64,000 nt of DNA, taken from NCBI GenBank assembly GCA_947311845.1, contig CAMZMU010000071.1:23783236-23847235 (forward strand). Direction: 5' to 3'. Each line of letters opens with the position of its first letter. Position 1 is the first letter of the stretch. A program made the position numbers and the translations under genes. The stretch comes from Poa pratensis (lineage: Eukaryota; Streptophyta; Magnoliopsida; Poales; Poaceae). Shown piece by piece: positions 1-15,754 of the stretch. A model generated the notes under the pieces. That model was not told the DNA's origin. It saw only the letters and a program-made list of their open reading frames with translations, and ran no database searches.

Positions 1-380
1 CGGAGACGTTTGACTGAAGGTGAAAGCACGTCTCACAGAAAAGATGAAAGAACAGGTGACCACAAATAATTAAAACCATATGTCTGGATTGATATTGCAA
101 CTGGATTAGTCACCGTGCGTAGACGACGATTCAACAAGGCACATAACAATATCACAAAACCAGCAACGAACGGATGTGCATGTTTCCATGCTGTATGTGA
201 GTAGGAAGAACGCCAGCATTTGGTCCAACACTTTACAAAATAGAAACTACAAAAATTCATTGTGTGTACTACCTTTTTTTCCATGTGCAACGGCTCCATG
301 AGTCATGAGCCAAAAAAAACTAAAATTCGTATATACTTTGCCCAATCATTTGACCAGAAAAACCAACTTCAAGTGGGACG
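1..380. other. 3' flank of the delta-COP gene
   Basis: No coding exon is seen here. The stretch lies just past the delta-COP stop codon at 381-383 on the minus strand and probably holds its 3' UTR and downstream flank. It is AT-rich, and the short reading frames in it show no recognisable domain. Confidence 0.4.
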
Positions 381-4696
<4,316 letters not shown>

Positions 4697-5900
4697 TTTC
4701 AATGGTTTTCTCAATCCCGGGAATTACCAATGCCAAGTTGACAGTTTTCCTAAAAATCCTTGACAAAGAGTATAACTGCAAGAGAGAAGCTAATTATTTC
4801 AAACACAAACAAGCCATAGTTGGAAGGAAGCAACTCATGAGAACTGCAAAGGAACGACAATTCATAATACACATAGTATGGTCAAGAAATAATGTTTTCT
4901 GCACATATCAAATAGGATTTCACAAAATAGACAGCCAACTATGTTTTGCATACAACAGAACGAAAATCAGCATATCAAATTGTATTGATGATATCCAGAA
5001 ATCAAAAGGTGGCCATTCTAAAAATACAAGAACAAAAACACAAGGAACACAGCTGTATGAAGATAATTATTACGAACAATGGTGGATCCTAGACAGTTTC
5101 ACAGCACAATATATTTTATGGATAACTGATAGACGTCAGTTCAACTAACACTATGGCAAAGAGCATTCAATGTGATGAAAATGCAGATTGTGATCTGATA
5201 GAACTTTCAGGGCAACGCCACGGAACAATATGATCAGGTATGCCCAATCAAACAACTTCAGATCCCGATCAAAAAATCGAAGACTGTAAAGCTAAACTAA
5301 GGAAACAAGTCGAGCATAATGTTCATAGTATATCCAGATCGAGATCCGCATGCTACTGATATGGCAACAGATAATTTTGACATTTTGTCATCCTAAGTAC
5401 ATGCTATGTACTCCACGCACGAACCATCCCAAACCAACCCAACAGACACACATCGCAGAGCGGCACGAAACAACACGCAACAAGAGCCGCGACGGGAGCA
5501 TACTAAGACCCACACTGATATGATATCAGCCGGCTGCAACAATACCCAATGCCCCACACCCATCGTCTGAAGCCAAACCCACGATATTACGATCGGGGTA
5601 ACCCATACAGAAAATTAAACGCAAACAATGCCTCGCGAAAACGGATTACGGATTCACGGATCTGAGAACGCGGGCGAGGAAGTTGGCGCGTCCGGGGCAG
5701 GACTCGTGATCAGATCGATCAGATCCTGGCGCGCCCGAGGGATCCGATAAAAAATAGAGAGCAGAGGGGGCGCAGGGAGAGGGGTGGGGTGGAGGAGGCG
5801 TGCGACGAGGAGGAGAGAGAGAGGGTGGTTTCGCGCGTACCTCAGATCGGCGAGCAATGGAGGCGAGGGAACTGCCGAGTGCGGAGGACGACGAGGAAGG
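4697..5900 (-). other. 5' UTR exons and leader intron of delta-COP
   Basis: On the minus strand a clear donor (GAG followed by gtacgc) ends a GC-rich leader exon at 5841, and an acceptor at 4776-4777 opens a second exon, 4694-4775, whose last three bases are the ATG. The 1.07-kb intron between them (4776-5840) lies in the leader. The right end of the first exon is not fixed by the sequence; 5900 is a rough limit. Confidence 0.6.
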
Positions 5901-6164
5901 TGTGTTTCATATACTCCAGGAGTTCCTTCGTGCTACGGCTTCCTCCGGGCCTTTGACGGATCGCGTTTGCTAAAACGGGCCACGGGTCCTCCTGGCCCAA
6001 GTATTTTTTTGTCGGTTTCAAGGGTAGTAGGCACTGGTGTCCTGATCTGGGCCGAGCGCTACCGACGCTTGATCTGGGCACGATGAGCGGAATTTCCTAT
6101 TTCCCGCCCATAGGGTGTCTCTCGGCACAACCCCGCCACCATGAGCATGTCCATTTTTTTCCTC
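5901..6164. promoter_or_regulatory. Probable promoter region of delta-COP
   Basis: This is the flank upstream of the minus-strand leader exon. It starts moderately GC-rich and becomes AT-rich toward 6160. No TATA box or other site stands out clearly enough to place. The assignment rests on position only. Confidence 0.3.
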
Positions 6165-6402
6165 TTATTTATGATTTTTTTTGAAAGAGGGGAGTACAGA
6201 CCTGCGTACAATCAAAGGATACAGACACAAAGTACATACGCAAACCCGTACAGACAGTGCTCAGCTGAAAGCACTACAGCAGCAAAGAACTGCTGAACCA
6301 CCAGAGCTCCTCGGCGCCGGCGACCGCCGGAGAAGAAGAGAGCAAACCACCTACCGCCTGGAAGAAGGAGGACCTCCAACGATGAAGATTATTTATGATT
6401 TT
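6165..6402 (-). mobile_element. Short retroposed fragment with 14-bp target duplication
   Basis: A 210-bp insert (6179-6388) is flanked by direct repeats TTATTTATGATTTT at 6165-6178 and 6389-6402. The insert starts with a T run on the plus strand, that is a poly(A) tail when read on the minus strand. A long target duplication plus a tail is the mark of LINE-mediated retroposition, so this is probably the 3' end of a 5'-truncated LINE or a SINE-like sequence. Confidence 0.75.
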
Positions 6403-6795
6403 CTGTTTCGGCTTTCTTTGGTTTCTTCCTTTTTATTTTACTAGGAAAATTCTGGTGTGTTTCTACGGACACAAAAATTAAACAGTATGTGATCTCTGCC
6501 CCATTGAAATCCTTCGTGGAATAAGTCAGGCCGCAACAAATCAGGAGGCGGCTACAAGTGAGGGCTGACTCAATGTGCGACAGCTGAGGAGGAAGACGAT
6601 GTTCCACCCCAGTTGATTGGAGTGGTGTGTTTGGGCCGTTGGACTTGGTGTCTCGGCCCGCAAGGTTTTTTATGGCTGACCAAGTGGTTTTCTTGTACTA
6701 ATTGGTTTATTTACTTGGCATTGGTTTATTGTGGTGCAAGAGGTCACAACTAGGAGGAGAGACAAATTTTTTTTATCGGAAACACTACTCACAAC
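6403..6795. other. Intergenic, nothing recognised
   Basis: This stretch between the retroposed fragment and the MITE holds only short frames without domains. Confidence 0.5.
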
Positions 6796-6880
6796 TACTC
6801 CATCTGTTCCGAGTTATAAGCTTTTTTAGCGAGCCAAACTAGTTTGCTAAAAAGACTTATATTGTGGAACAGATGTAGTA
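6796..6880. mobile_element. Stowaway-type MITE, 85 bp
   Basis: The ends TACTCCATCTGTTCC and GGAACAGATGTAGTA are inverted repeats of each other and finish in TA, the target duplication of Tc1/mariner-type Stowaway elements. The middle also pairs in part, so the whole can fold as a hairpin. There is no coding content. Confidence 0.8.
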
Positions 6881-8170
6881 CTTGTTGGTTGCAATGGGGA
6901 ATAATATTTTAATAGGATACCTCGCGACTACGAGCCTATCACCATGATTGTATGTAATTTTATTTTTAGTGTGATTGTGTATAAAAAAACTGAATTTTAT
7001 TTTCCTTAAATAAAATATGATTTTATATGTCAGAACTTCTTGACTTACCAAAGAAAATAATATTTATTTTAGAGAAAACTGGTGAGGGTTAATAGAGAAA
7101 ACTAGCGATAAAACAAGAGTTGAGAGGCAAATATCAAAACGGGGAGGAGCGAGTGGGGAACATAGGTACGGAGGTTGAACGAAATAAAGAGCGGGGTGGG
7201 AAACATTAAGTTCTTCTTTGATAGGAGATATAGGGTAAAGATGAATATTTTTCTTTCTTTTTTATTTTCTTTTATTTCTAGCTATTTTATTTAAGTTTAG
7301 TTATTTGCCCTTGTTTTTTTCCTAAGTTTACTTTCTTCCTTTTGTTTTCCCTCTTTTTTCTACTTCTTTATTTTTTTTGGGGGCAAGGGCATGAAATTGT
7401 TTTATTTTTCCATGTTTTCTGTAAATGCATGCATATTTTTCAACCATATAGATATTTTATTTACACATGAATAATATTTTAAGATATTGTGACCATTAAT
7501 TCATTTTATTTAACTACTGAGTATTACATAATGATTAGAAGATTTAAAAATACAAACATGCAAAATATATTTCAAAATTGCAATAGATGAATATTTATTT
7601 AGAAACATATGGTCATTTTTTCATATGACCAACGTCTCCTTCGAAATATATAAATATTCGTTATCACATTTAGGAAAACCTTTTTAATAACAAGTGAAAC
7701 ATTTATTTCAAACATGTGGACATTACTAATTTGGACCACTTCATTTATGCAAGCGAGTATAGACGTGCTAAAAAACATTATACTAGTATAAATGCATAAC
7801 ATAACTTGTTTTGTTTCTCTTAAAAAGGATATCATTTTTATGCGATGTTCCGAAACTGTGCTCTAAATTGTTGTTGTATTATTGGTTTTGGATTATTGAT
7901 ATTATGTCAAGCATGTGATTTACAAAGGCACCTGAAGTCAGACATGTTTGATTTATACACTAATCATGTCACACTTTGCCACGCCACAAGTTAGGCAAGT
8001 TTGCCCAAGTTAGTCACCCTTTTGCTCACTACCACGTTTGTGGTATTGGGCCCCACATATCACTCGCTCGTAAAAGTGTGGCAAGATTCTTTTAATTGTG
8101 GCGCCAATTTTGGTCATCTAACCTTAGACATACTTGGCTTAATGGTGTGGCAAACGGACAAACGGTGACG
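6881..8170. other. AT-rich intergenic stretch
   Basis: No gene seen. A pyrimidine-rich tract lies at about 7230-7380, and from 7430 to 7850 the sequence is strongly AT-rich. From about 7930 to 8170 composition is more even, but nothing was recognised. Confidence 0.5.
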
Positions 8171-9055
8171 AACTTAGTACACCAACGAAAACCTGCTTGT
8201 GGTAGGATGGTTAGGAGGTGGTTGTACCTACAGGCTCCAGCCAACCAGAGATCAAACCCCAGGTTTGACACTCGTGTTTCTCACTTAGGCGTAATATTTT
8301 TAGTGAGAGGCGACGTTCCCGTCGACGGCAAGGCGGCCTGTGGTGACTTCGTCAATCTCAAAACTCGACCCGCCGACTCGGTGATGAGTGGAGGATACCT
8401 ATTTCTACCATTGCACCATTGTCCATTATTCCTGTCATCGCACCACCTCCATATATTCTGAAGATTGGACAATTCTGCTTTGAGGTTCCTCTTGAGGATG
8501 AGGTGAAGCCCCAACTTTAGGACTCCACCGAGCTAGAGGCGTGACGTAGAGATTGAGGCGCACCACATAGTCCTTTTATTTTATTCCGAGTGTTTATTTT
8601 GGTTGGTTCGAACCATATTTGGGTTCAGCCGGTTTGAGTTTGTGTTAGGTTCAGTTTGGGCCTATCCAACCGAATTAGGTTTTGAGTCACTCATATAATG
8701 CGTTCGGCAGCCGCCATGTATCCGGAGACAAGAATTTGAGATTAAAGTTATCGTGAGGTTCGTCCCAAAATGGTTTGCCATATCGAAGTGTTGCTGGTTT
8801 ATGATTGCTGATCGTTTCGATCTGTTGATTGCGCATCGCGTGGGATTGATTCTATTGATCCAATGTTGTTGTTTTCGGCCTAAAAGCCTTTTGGATCACG
8901 TTGATCCTTATCACTCGGTCTCTCGGAGGTGCTCATATGGGTACGGTGTGTGTGTGTGCGTTCATAGGGGTGAGTGTGTGCACATGTATGTGAGCGTCTG
9001 CGTCTTGCGTCTGTATTATGTTTCGCAAAAAAAAGTAAAAAACTTAGTACACCAA
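8171..9055 (+). mobile_element. SINE with 15-bp target duplication, split by a solo LTR
   Basis: Identical 15-bp direct repeats AACTTAGTACACCAA at 8171-8185 and 9041-9055 bound the unit. The left part (8186-8381) begins with a tRNA-like stretch resembling Pol III A and B boxes. The right part (8914-9040) carries a TG-rich run and an A-rich tail. Without the solo LTR inside, the SINE is about 318 bp. A related fragment lies near 16017-16100. Confidence 0.8.
8382..8913. mobile_element. Small solo LTR (532 bp) inside the SINE
   Basis: The insert begins TGATGAG and ends TTATCA, and is flanked by 5-bp direct repeats CTCGG at 8377-8381 and 8914-8918. TG...CA ends with a 5-bp duplication are the signature of an LTR. 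No second LTR or internal region is present, so it is read as a solo LTR left by recombination. The family was not identified. Confidence 0.75.
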
Positions 9056-10338
9056 ACAAACATGGGATGGGAGAAGTTCTGCATCTTTCATGCCTCATCA
9101 AAGAGACAAATAAAAATATAATTGTCTCTTTGCTTACAATGAATAAGAAAACATAGTAACATGAGATCGTGGTATCTATGATATCAATGAAACTGAGAAC
9201 ATCGGAAAATGTAATACATGTCGTTAGTTAGTTTTAGTTTTATTGTGGAGAAAAGGCAGATAATATTCTTAAGTATTCTAAACATAAAAAATAAAGAAAA
9301 GTTTCCCTTAGGTTCGACTCAATGATTTTTTTTCAAGCTGAATATAAAATAAACATAGGAAAAACGATCCCTAAAGAATAGAATTCTCATAAGTTACTAT
9401 GAAACTTCTTTAAAGCAGAGAGAGGTCCCAACCGCGCAAAACAAAACATGAAAGAAGGGCATCGAGATTGAGCAGGTGATAAAGGAGTGTGCACCAATTA
9501 GTGGTGTCTTAACTTAAACGGAACGCTAGTACGCTACGGCAGGTGCAAGAGTGTGTGCAGGCCACAGGTGTTGGAGACTTGGAGTACAGGTCAAGGATGC
9601 CCGAACAGGCGAACAGCCGCGGTTGGAGCATGCAGATGCAAATGCAGAGCGACGATGATGAACTGATGATAGAAACAACATTAACCTTCATCTTTCGTTC
9701 AGTGCACCACAAGCTACATACACCACTGAGTGGTTTTAGTGCGTTGTTGCTAAGTGCATGATAGGAGATACCGCAACATTGTACTATAACAATTGGCAAT
9801 GTCCAATTCAGCATCCACTAAAGATGGTCAGGAATTTTGGCACACTTGGATCCATGATAGTAGAAGATATGAAAGTTCAGTGATTCAGTCGCATGTGCAA
9901 GTCAACAGAAAAAACGAAAGTAGCTTGAGTACCAATACATGAGGCCACTAGGCATTATTCCTGGGTCAAAGTCAGACCCTCAGAGATTAGACTTTCACAT
10001 CAACAACATTAAGATGTCAGAAAAATTCAGCGCCTTACATTTCAAGCATCATAGTTTATGGGCATCTCAATCAAACTCATAATGTACACCGAAAGCCACG
10101 CTCACACTAACATCATCTCTCCTACTTTACTCCTCACCAGCATCACACTCAACAATCCACAGAGAAAAACCTCTGTCTGTAAACAGTTAATAGTCGTCTC
10201 AAATTAACCCGGACACATCATACATTTCACAGAGGGCTCAACCTTGAGAGAAAGCAATCTAAACTAGAAAATACCAAAATGGAAAAGAAGGCGATCAAAC
10301 AGTCATAACGATAAAGGCCTGATGTTCCTTTGATTGTA
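9056..10338. other. Intergenic and 3' flank of the IQD gene
   Basis: No coding region was found. The part next to 10339 is probably the 3' UTR of the minus-strand IQD gene. Short frames at 9509-9814 show no domain. Confidence 0.45.
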
Positions 10339-13058
10339 TCAGGCAACATGGACGTCCTTCAGGGACGCAGGATCCACCTTCGGAGGTTCTGAATGGCGCC
10401 TCCCTCTTTCCTTCAGCTTATCGGCGGCGTCAACATTTGGTTTGTCTGCCACTGGGAAGGATAGGCGCTTCTTTATCGACGAATGGATCAGAGATGCTCT
10501 CTCGGGAACCTCAAACTTGTCGGCAAATACCATGTGGTACCGGGACTTTGCCCTTGCAGACTTTGTGGACTGCATGTAGCTGGGGAGAGCTGGTGTGCTT
10601 GTTAGGCTTGCATCATCCTGGACCGAAGCTCCACCCGTACTCAGCCTCCGTGGGCGCTCAGAGCGTATGCTTGTGATGCTCCTCAGGTCATCATCTCTGT
10701 AGAGCCAGCTATCCCTTGGACTTGATGGTCTGAACTTTCCTGCAGACCAGGGGTCCTTTGATGGGGGTGTCGATGGTGATTGCCGGCTCGGTGGACGGCT
10801 TGACTTGCTCGGTGTTGCAGGTCTCTGGATTGAGAGAGAACGGGGAACAAAAGTTCGAGCAGCGTTAGTGCTTGGATTTTTCGTCAGAGCAGAGTTTTTA
10901 GGATCCTTATTTGACACCATTTGGTTCTCGCACGGCCTGGCTGTCATCCAGCGTTCCATCCAGCTCCAGCCCCAATTAGGATTTCCTTGGTCTGTGAATG
11001 TTGGTGTTACAGTTCGACCAGAATTTTTCCACTGCATGAGATAAAAAGAATAGAGTTGGATATATAATGAGCAGAACAGTACAATTACAGTAGTAAGAAC
11101 AAGGAGCAAACAATACAAGTACAAGCCATCAAGGGAAACCAAAGAAGTGAACTTGCCTGATGAGAAAATGCATATGCAAGCCCTCTTTCTCGTCTTAGTG
11201 CAGCTTCCTGTTTCATCATTAAGCTGGCCTCGATCTGCTCTTTCGATTGATGGCTATGATCCCAGTCTTCATCCATCTGCCAGGAAAATTAGATAGTATA
11301 GCGATATAAGAAACATGTTCAATGAGTACTATAACTTATTATATTACTGTCGAAGTTTAAATGTCACTAATCAAAACCATATGTGGTACCCCAACTATTT
11401 CTTCAATGTGAGAGGTAAACTTTTACTATTTATCACTAATAACTCTCCTGTAATAAGAAAATAGGTAATGCCCAAAATATACTTCATTAGCCATCTAAAA
11501 TGCCAATCAAATACAACAAGGAAACAATTCAAGATGAAATTATGGTTAAGTTGGCGTCGATCAGTTGGTTAGAGGTGCACGCCCGGGTGTATGCCCAACC
11601 TGTCACCCACGTTCGAGCGCTGTGCTCTACAGGGGGCGCCTCATTGTTGTCTCTCTTTAATTTAGAAAAAGGGCCACTGGGGATTGTCCCTATTGGTCTA
11701 GTTTTATGTTCGAGAAAAAAAATTATGAACTTGCATGGGTAATGGGTTACGTAAAAAGGGTGCTCACCTTCATTTTCTCGAGTTCCCTTTGGTGCTTCAA
11801 CTGGAGTTGCCTTTGAAGAGCCTGTTTTTCCTCCTCCATCTTCACCCTTCTAGAGTAGATTTGGGTTTGAACTCTTGTCATTGTTTGTGTGCAATGCAAG
11901 GTGTGGGCTGTTTGGCGTTTGACGGCATTTCCATCAACGAGTGACTTTAGCCTAACTAGTCCTCTCAGTGCCCGCAGTGCTCTCCTTGCCTACAACATTT
12001 TATTTGCATATTTAGTAACTAATCAAATTTCCTATATTAAAAAAAGTTAGCACACAAGCAGAACTCATATATTACGTGTCATTATCCGATGAAATACAGT
12101 ATAAGATTACTACCCTAAAAATTTCTTGCGCCATTTTGACCTTTTTTCATTCAGCTGTCATATCAGCATGACAATCTTAGGTGCAAAAACATCAGAATCA
12201 TCAGACGAAAATAAATTTGAAAATGACCAGCAAAGCACAATCTTTGCCGTATTCCAAAATGGACAAAGGACAAGGCAATGATGCTTATACAGCAACTCTC
12301 TACCAACCAAATCAGGTATCTTACATGATCTGAATTAATACCATGCTCATATCTATGTGCATGCCAATAAAAACTGAAGATAGTGACTCAAACCAATCAC
12401 AACACCTGTTTATTATTGTATTGCTACTGCAAGGACCAAAAATTAACACGGGCAGATAACAAAAGCAAGCAATAAACAGCCCGCGAGTGTAGATTCGTTA
12501 CCAGATAACCCCTGAAGGCGGTCTGAATCTTGGCAGCAGCAAGTTCTTCCTTTGAGCAAACAGGTGTTTTTGGTGTGGCTGTGGTGACCGCTGTGAGGCG
12601 GACGACCTCAGCAGCGGCCTGGGCGGCGACCGCAGCAGCTTCCGCAGCGACAGCAGAGGCAAGCGCAACAGAGTAGGCATGCTTGTTTTGTTCACTTTCC
12701 GTCTCGATTGGCTTGATATCTTTTATCTCCTCGGATTGTGGCTGATGAGGCTCTGTAGGCGGCAATGGCAGTGGCAGCGGCGATGGAGCAACTGGAGGGA
12801 TCTCTGACACTGTCGAGATCGGTGGATCGTAGTGCTTTGACTTGCCAAATGGCCATTTCTTCCTGGATTTCGGCTTCTCGGCCTTCTCAGACTACAGGGT
12901 TACCACAAGTCAAAACGGTTGAAAATGCGGCCAAATGCAAATTCAAGTAAATTTTACTTGTCAAGTACAGGATTTTGTACCTTAGCTTCTTTCCCCTCCG
13001 GATCAGAAGAGCTGAAGACTCTCCTGACAGCACTAAACCACTTCCCTTTCTTACCCAT
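10339..13058 (-). CDS. IQD: IQ-domain (IQD) calmodulin-binding protein
   Basis: IQD proteins are plant calmodulin-binding scaffolds linked to microtubules and membranes. Five coding exons on the minus strand are 12981-13058, 12502-12891, 11768-11989, 11157-11276 and 10339-11031, giving 500 aa with all phases 0. The start is ATG at 13056-13058, opening the usual basic IQD N-terminus MGKKGKWFSAVRRVF. The first IQ motif (AAKIQTAFRGYL, residues 145-156) is interrupted by the phase-0 intron after residue 156 and continues with ARRALRALRG; this split is a hallmark of the family. A second IQ-like region follows at about residues 177-200. NWGWSWMERWMTARP is at about 289-303 and the C-terminal DUF4005 block (SYMQSTKSARAK) at about 421-432. 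The Ala-rich segment at 100-125 is low complexity. The last intron begins with GC (CAG then gcaagt). The second-last intron carries a SINE. Which IQD number this is cannot be told here. Confidence 0.93.
11537..11727 (+). mobile_element. SINE (175 bp) in an IQD intron
   Basis: The element 11545-11719 is bounded by 8-bp direct repeats AAATTATG at 11537-11544 and 11720-11727. It begins with a tRNA-like region: GATCAGTTGGTTAGAGG resembles a Pol III A box and GTTCGAGCGC a B box. It ends in an A run. It lies on the plus strand, antisense to the IQD gene, in the intron 11277-11767. Confidence 0.8.
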
Positions 13059-14130
13059 ACTTGGTACTCCTTTTGTGCGCCTTCACCTAAAAGTACAAGA
13101 ACAGATCAGAGCTTCAGAACACTGATGATAAAAAAAGGCAAGCAGGAAAATCCAATGTTTTCGACATATATGCACGATGAAAAGTTCTAACACTGCCGTC
13201 CCCAAGCAAGGACAGTTGTTCCATTTCCACCAATATAATTAGAGATCAAAGGTTCTAACACTCCCGTTCCAAGCAAGCACCAGGTCAGGTGTAAAAATGG
13301 GAAAGAAAGAAGGTTTTGACACCGCGATCAAACAGAGAATCGGAATCTCCACCACAAATCAGAACGAATCAGCGAAGGAGGTCGAAGCTAACAACTAACA
13401 TACGCAAGTAATCCAGTCCTTGTCGGGGGAACATCTACGAAATTCTGAGCACACCAGATCCTTGGGAGAATCTAGTAGAAAAAACACAGAAGGAAGCTGA
13501 ACTCTGGATGTAGAGTTAGACGATTAGCAACAGATGACGAATTTCACCGCTACGAGGGCATAATTCTTCGGCATAAATCACAGCGTTTCATCTTTCGCAC
13601 ACTGAACGCTCCCATCAACCGGGGCCGTGGAAGCAAAAACCGAAAGAATGAAGGCGAACAGCAACCGGGACAGACTGAATTTCAACCCCCCACATAAACC
13701 CTCGGAGCTGCGCCTACCTGAAGCCCGTCTCTTCCACAATCTCCGTAAAAAATCAGCTCAAGCGGCGCCCCGAATGAAACCAGAGAAGCGCGCGACCAGC
13801 TGGAAAAACCAAGCACGGCCGGGGCGCGGCGCCCGAAATGAAAAAGAAAAAAAGAGGAGATCCGATTTTCACAGCGAGAAAGGCGAGCTTCCTTTCACCC
13901 CCAAAGCAAGCAACCGCCTCACCTTCCTCACCTCACTGAAGGCGCCAAGAACCTAACGCTCCTCGCCCGTCCTCGGAGGAGCTCTGCGGGTCAGATCAAC
14001 CCGAGACCGGAGGGAGCAGCATTTTAGGCGGAAAGGGGTGGGAAAAAATGGAAAAGGAAGGACAAGGACGGCAAAGGGGGATGGGAAGCGATAGCCCAGA
14101 CTTTTTTTTAGAGTATTTATTTACTTTTCT
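13059..14130 (-). promoter_or_regulatory. 5' UTR, leader intron and promoter area of IQD
   Basis: An acceptor (ag at 13087-13088) opens a short leader just before the ATG. A possible donor in the GTGAGG-rich stretch near 13925-13940 would end an upstream non-coding exon, which fits known IQD gene layouts. No transcription start can be placed from the sequence. Confidence 0.4.
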
Positions 14131-15754
14131 CACCTCACCTCACCTCGCCCGTGGAGACTAGAGAGACGCCGCCGCTCCGCTTTTATCCACCGCTCCGCCG
14201 AGAATGCCCGCTCCCACCGCACGGGGACCACGGCGGGCGAGAGGACGAGCAGCCGTTGGCGCCGCGCGGGACCCGCCGGCGAAGGAGTGTAGGACGGCGA
14301 GCCGTTTCTCTTCTTCCCGATCTCTTCTCTCTGTCTTGTTGACGGCGTCGCGCGCGCGCCCCAGTGCCAGCTGAAAGGCATTGTCGCTGTCGCCTGGCTC
14401 TTATGCAGGAGGCGGGGCGTGGCAGGTAGGCCCGCCCAGCCACCCCGCCGTGCCATGGACCGGACCAGAGCAGAGAAGTCCAGTCACGTCGCGGCAAGGA
14501 ACGGGCATGAGACGTTGCCGCCGTTTTGTTCCTGGCTTGCCGCGCTGCGCCGGGCGGGTGGCCCACGCGTCATCGACAAGCTGCTAGCGACGCCCGCGGC
14601 ACCTGTAGTATGCGTGGCCCGCCTGAACCGATCTCTCCTCTCGAGGTGGATTCGTCTGGCTTTCAGTTAATGCCGTGTTCAATGGGGTGTTTATTACACC
14701 CGGTTTATGCAAACGTCCCGGTTTTGGAAAAAGCTTTTTGACAGGTATTTTTACCAGCTTTTTGTCTTGGATCTTGGTATACTCTTCTTTCCCGCGGCCG
14801 TTTCGTCTGTTTCTCCTTTTGCGTCAGCGGAGCCAAGAGAACGGATCAGATGCGTGTCGATCGTCGATGGCGCATATGATAAGAAGGGGCGGATCGAGAT
14901 GATTAGAATAGCGATCGAGATCTCGTCAGTTGCTAATTGTTTTTGCCAGCCTTTCATGCGGTGTCTTGGATCTTGGTGGGGACTGGACTGGAGCGCGGGG
15001 GAGCTAGCGGCTATGGATGGCTTTCTTCCTGCTGCAGCGCACATGCAGAATGCCAGATCGGGCCGACCACCTTTACCCCACGGCCTTCTCCTTTTGCTTC
15101 CCCCGCCCGTACCAACCAACGGCTCTGCCCGCTGCATCTTTCCTTTCCGATTGCCAGTTTACCTATGTCAGTCAATCGCAGTGATACTGCTGCCTTTCCG
15201 ATCCTCGTTGCAGCGGTGAAAAAGTCCATCAGCGTCTGCTGGGTTACCTGCAACTTTTCACGCAGCGACCAATCCGTACAAGTATGTATGGTGGCGCAGT
15301 AGAAACCCTGTATATTGACCGGTCGTCTTGAACAGTTCTCGGAGAATCGGAGTACTTGTGGATTGGGTAGTCACACATGTATCCGTCGTCTTGAATACGC
15401 TTGGCGGTACAATGGTAGTACTGAATAATACGTCAATGATGCATCCGTAGTCCTCGCGGAATCCTGGGAGTATAATGACGAAGCGTCAGAATTGTAGTGC
15501 AATACTACTGAGTGGAAGCGTCAGAATATACATTCCGTGCCTACGCGCGCGTCAGGCGTCAGGTCTGATCTTATGGTTCTTCCCCCTTCTTCTAATCAGC
15601 TGTGCGATGATTATTCCTCGGCTGATGATTGATCAAGTGGTCGTTCAATAACAATTCAGAATGTCATGATAAAGCAACACAGTAGTAACATTCACCGTTG
15701 ATTACCACTTCGATTCTGCACGGTGCAAATTAGATCATCATAATGTAGTGATAA
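14131..15754. other. GC-rich block and intergenic spacer upstream of IQD
   Basis: From 14130 to about 14650 the sequence is very GC-rich and CpG-rich, as often seen in grass promoters or first exons. Overlapping frames exist on both strands but none shows a domain, so I do not call a gene. From 14650 to 15754 composition becomes mixed and nothing was recognised. Confidence 0.4.

Noticed and set aside
8940..9010. TG-rich run as an independent microsatellite
   Set aside because: It is part of the SINE's 3' section, not an isolated repeat.
14130..14670. Several overlapping frames in a CpG-rich block
   Set aside because: Frames on both strands overlap with no recognised domain; better read as promoter-type sequence.
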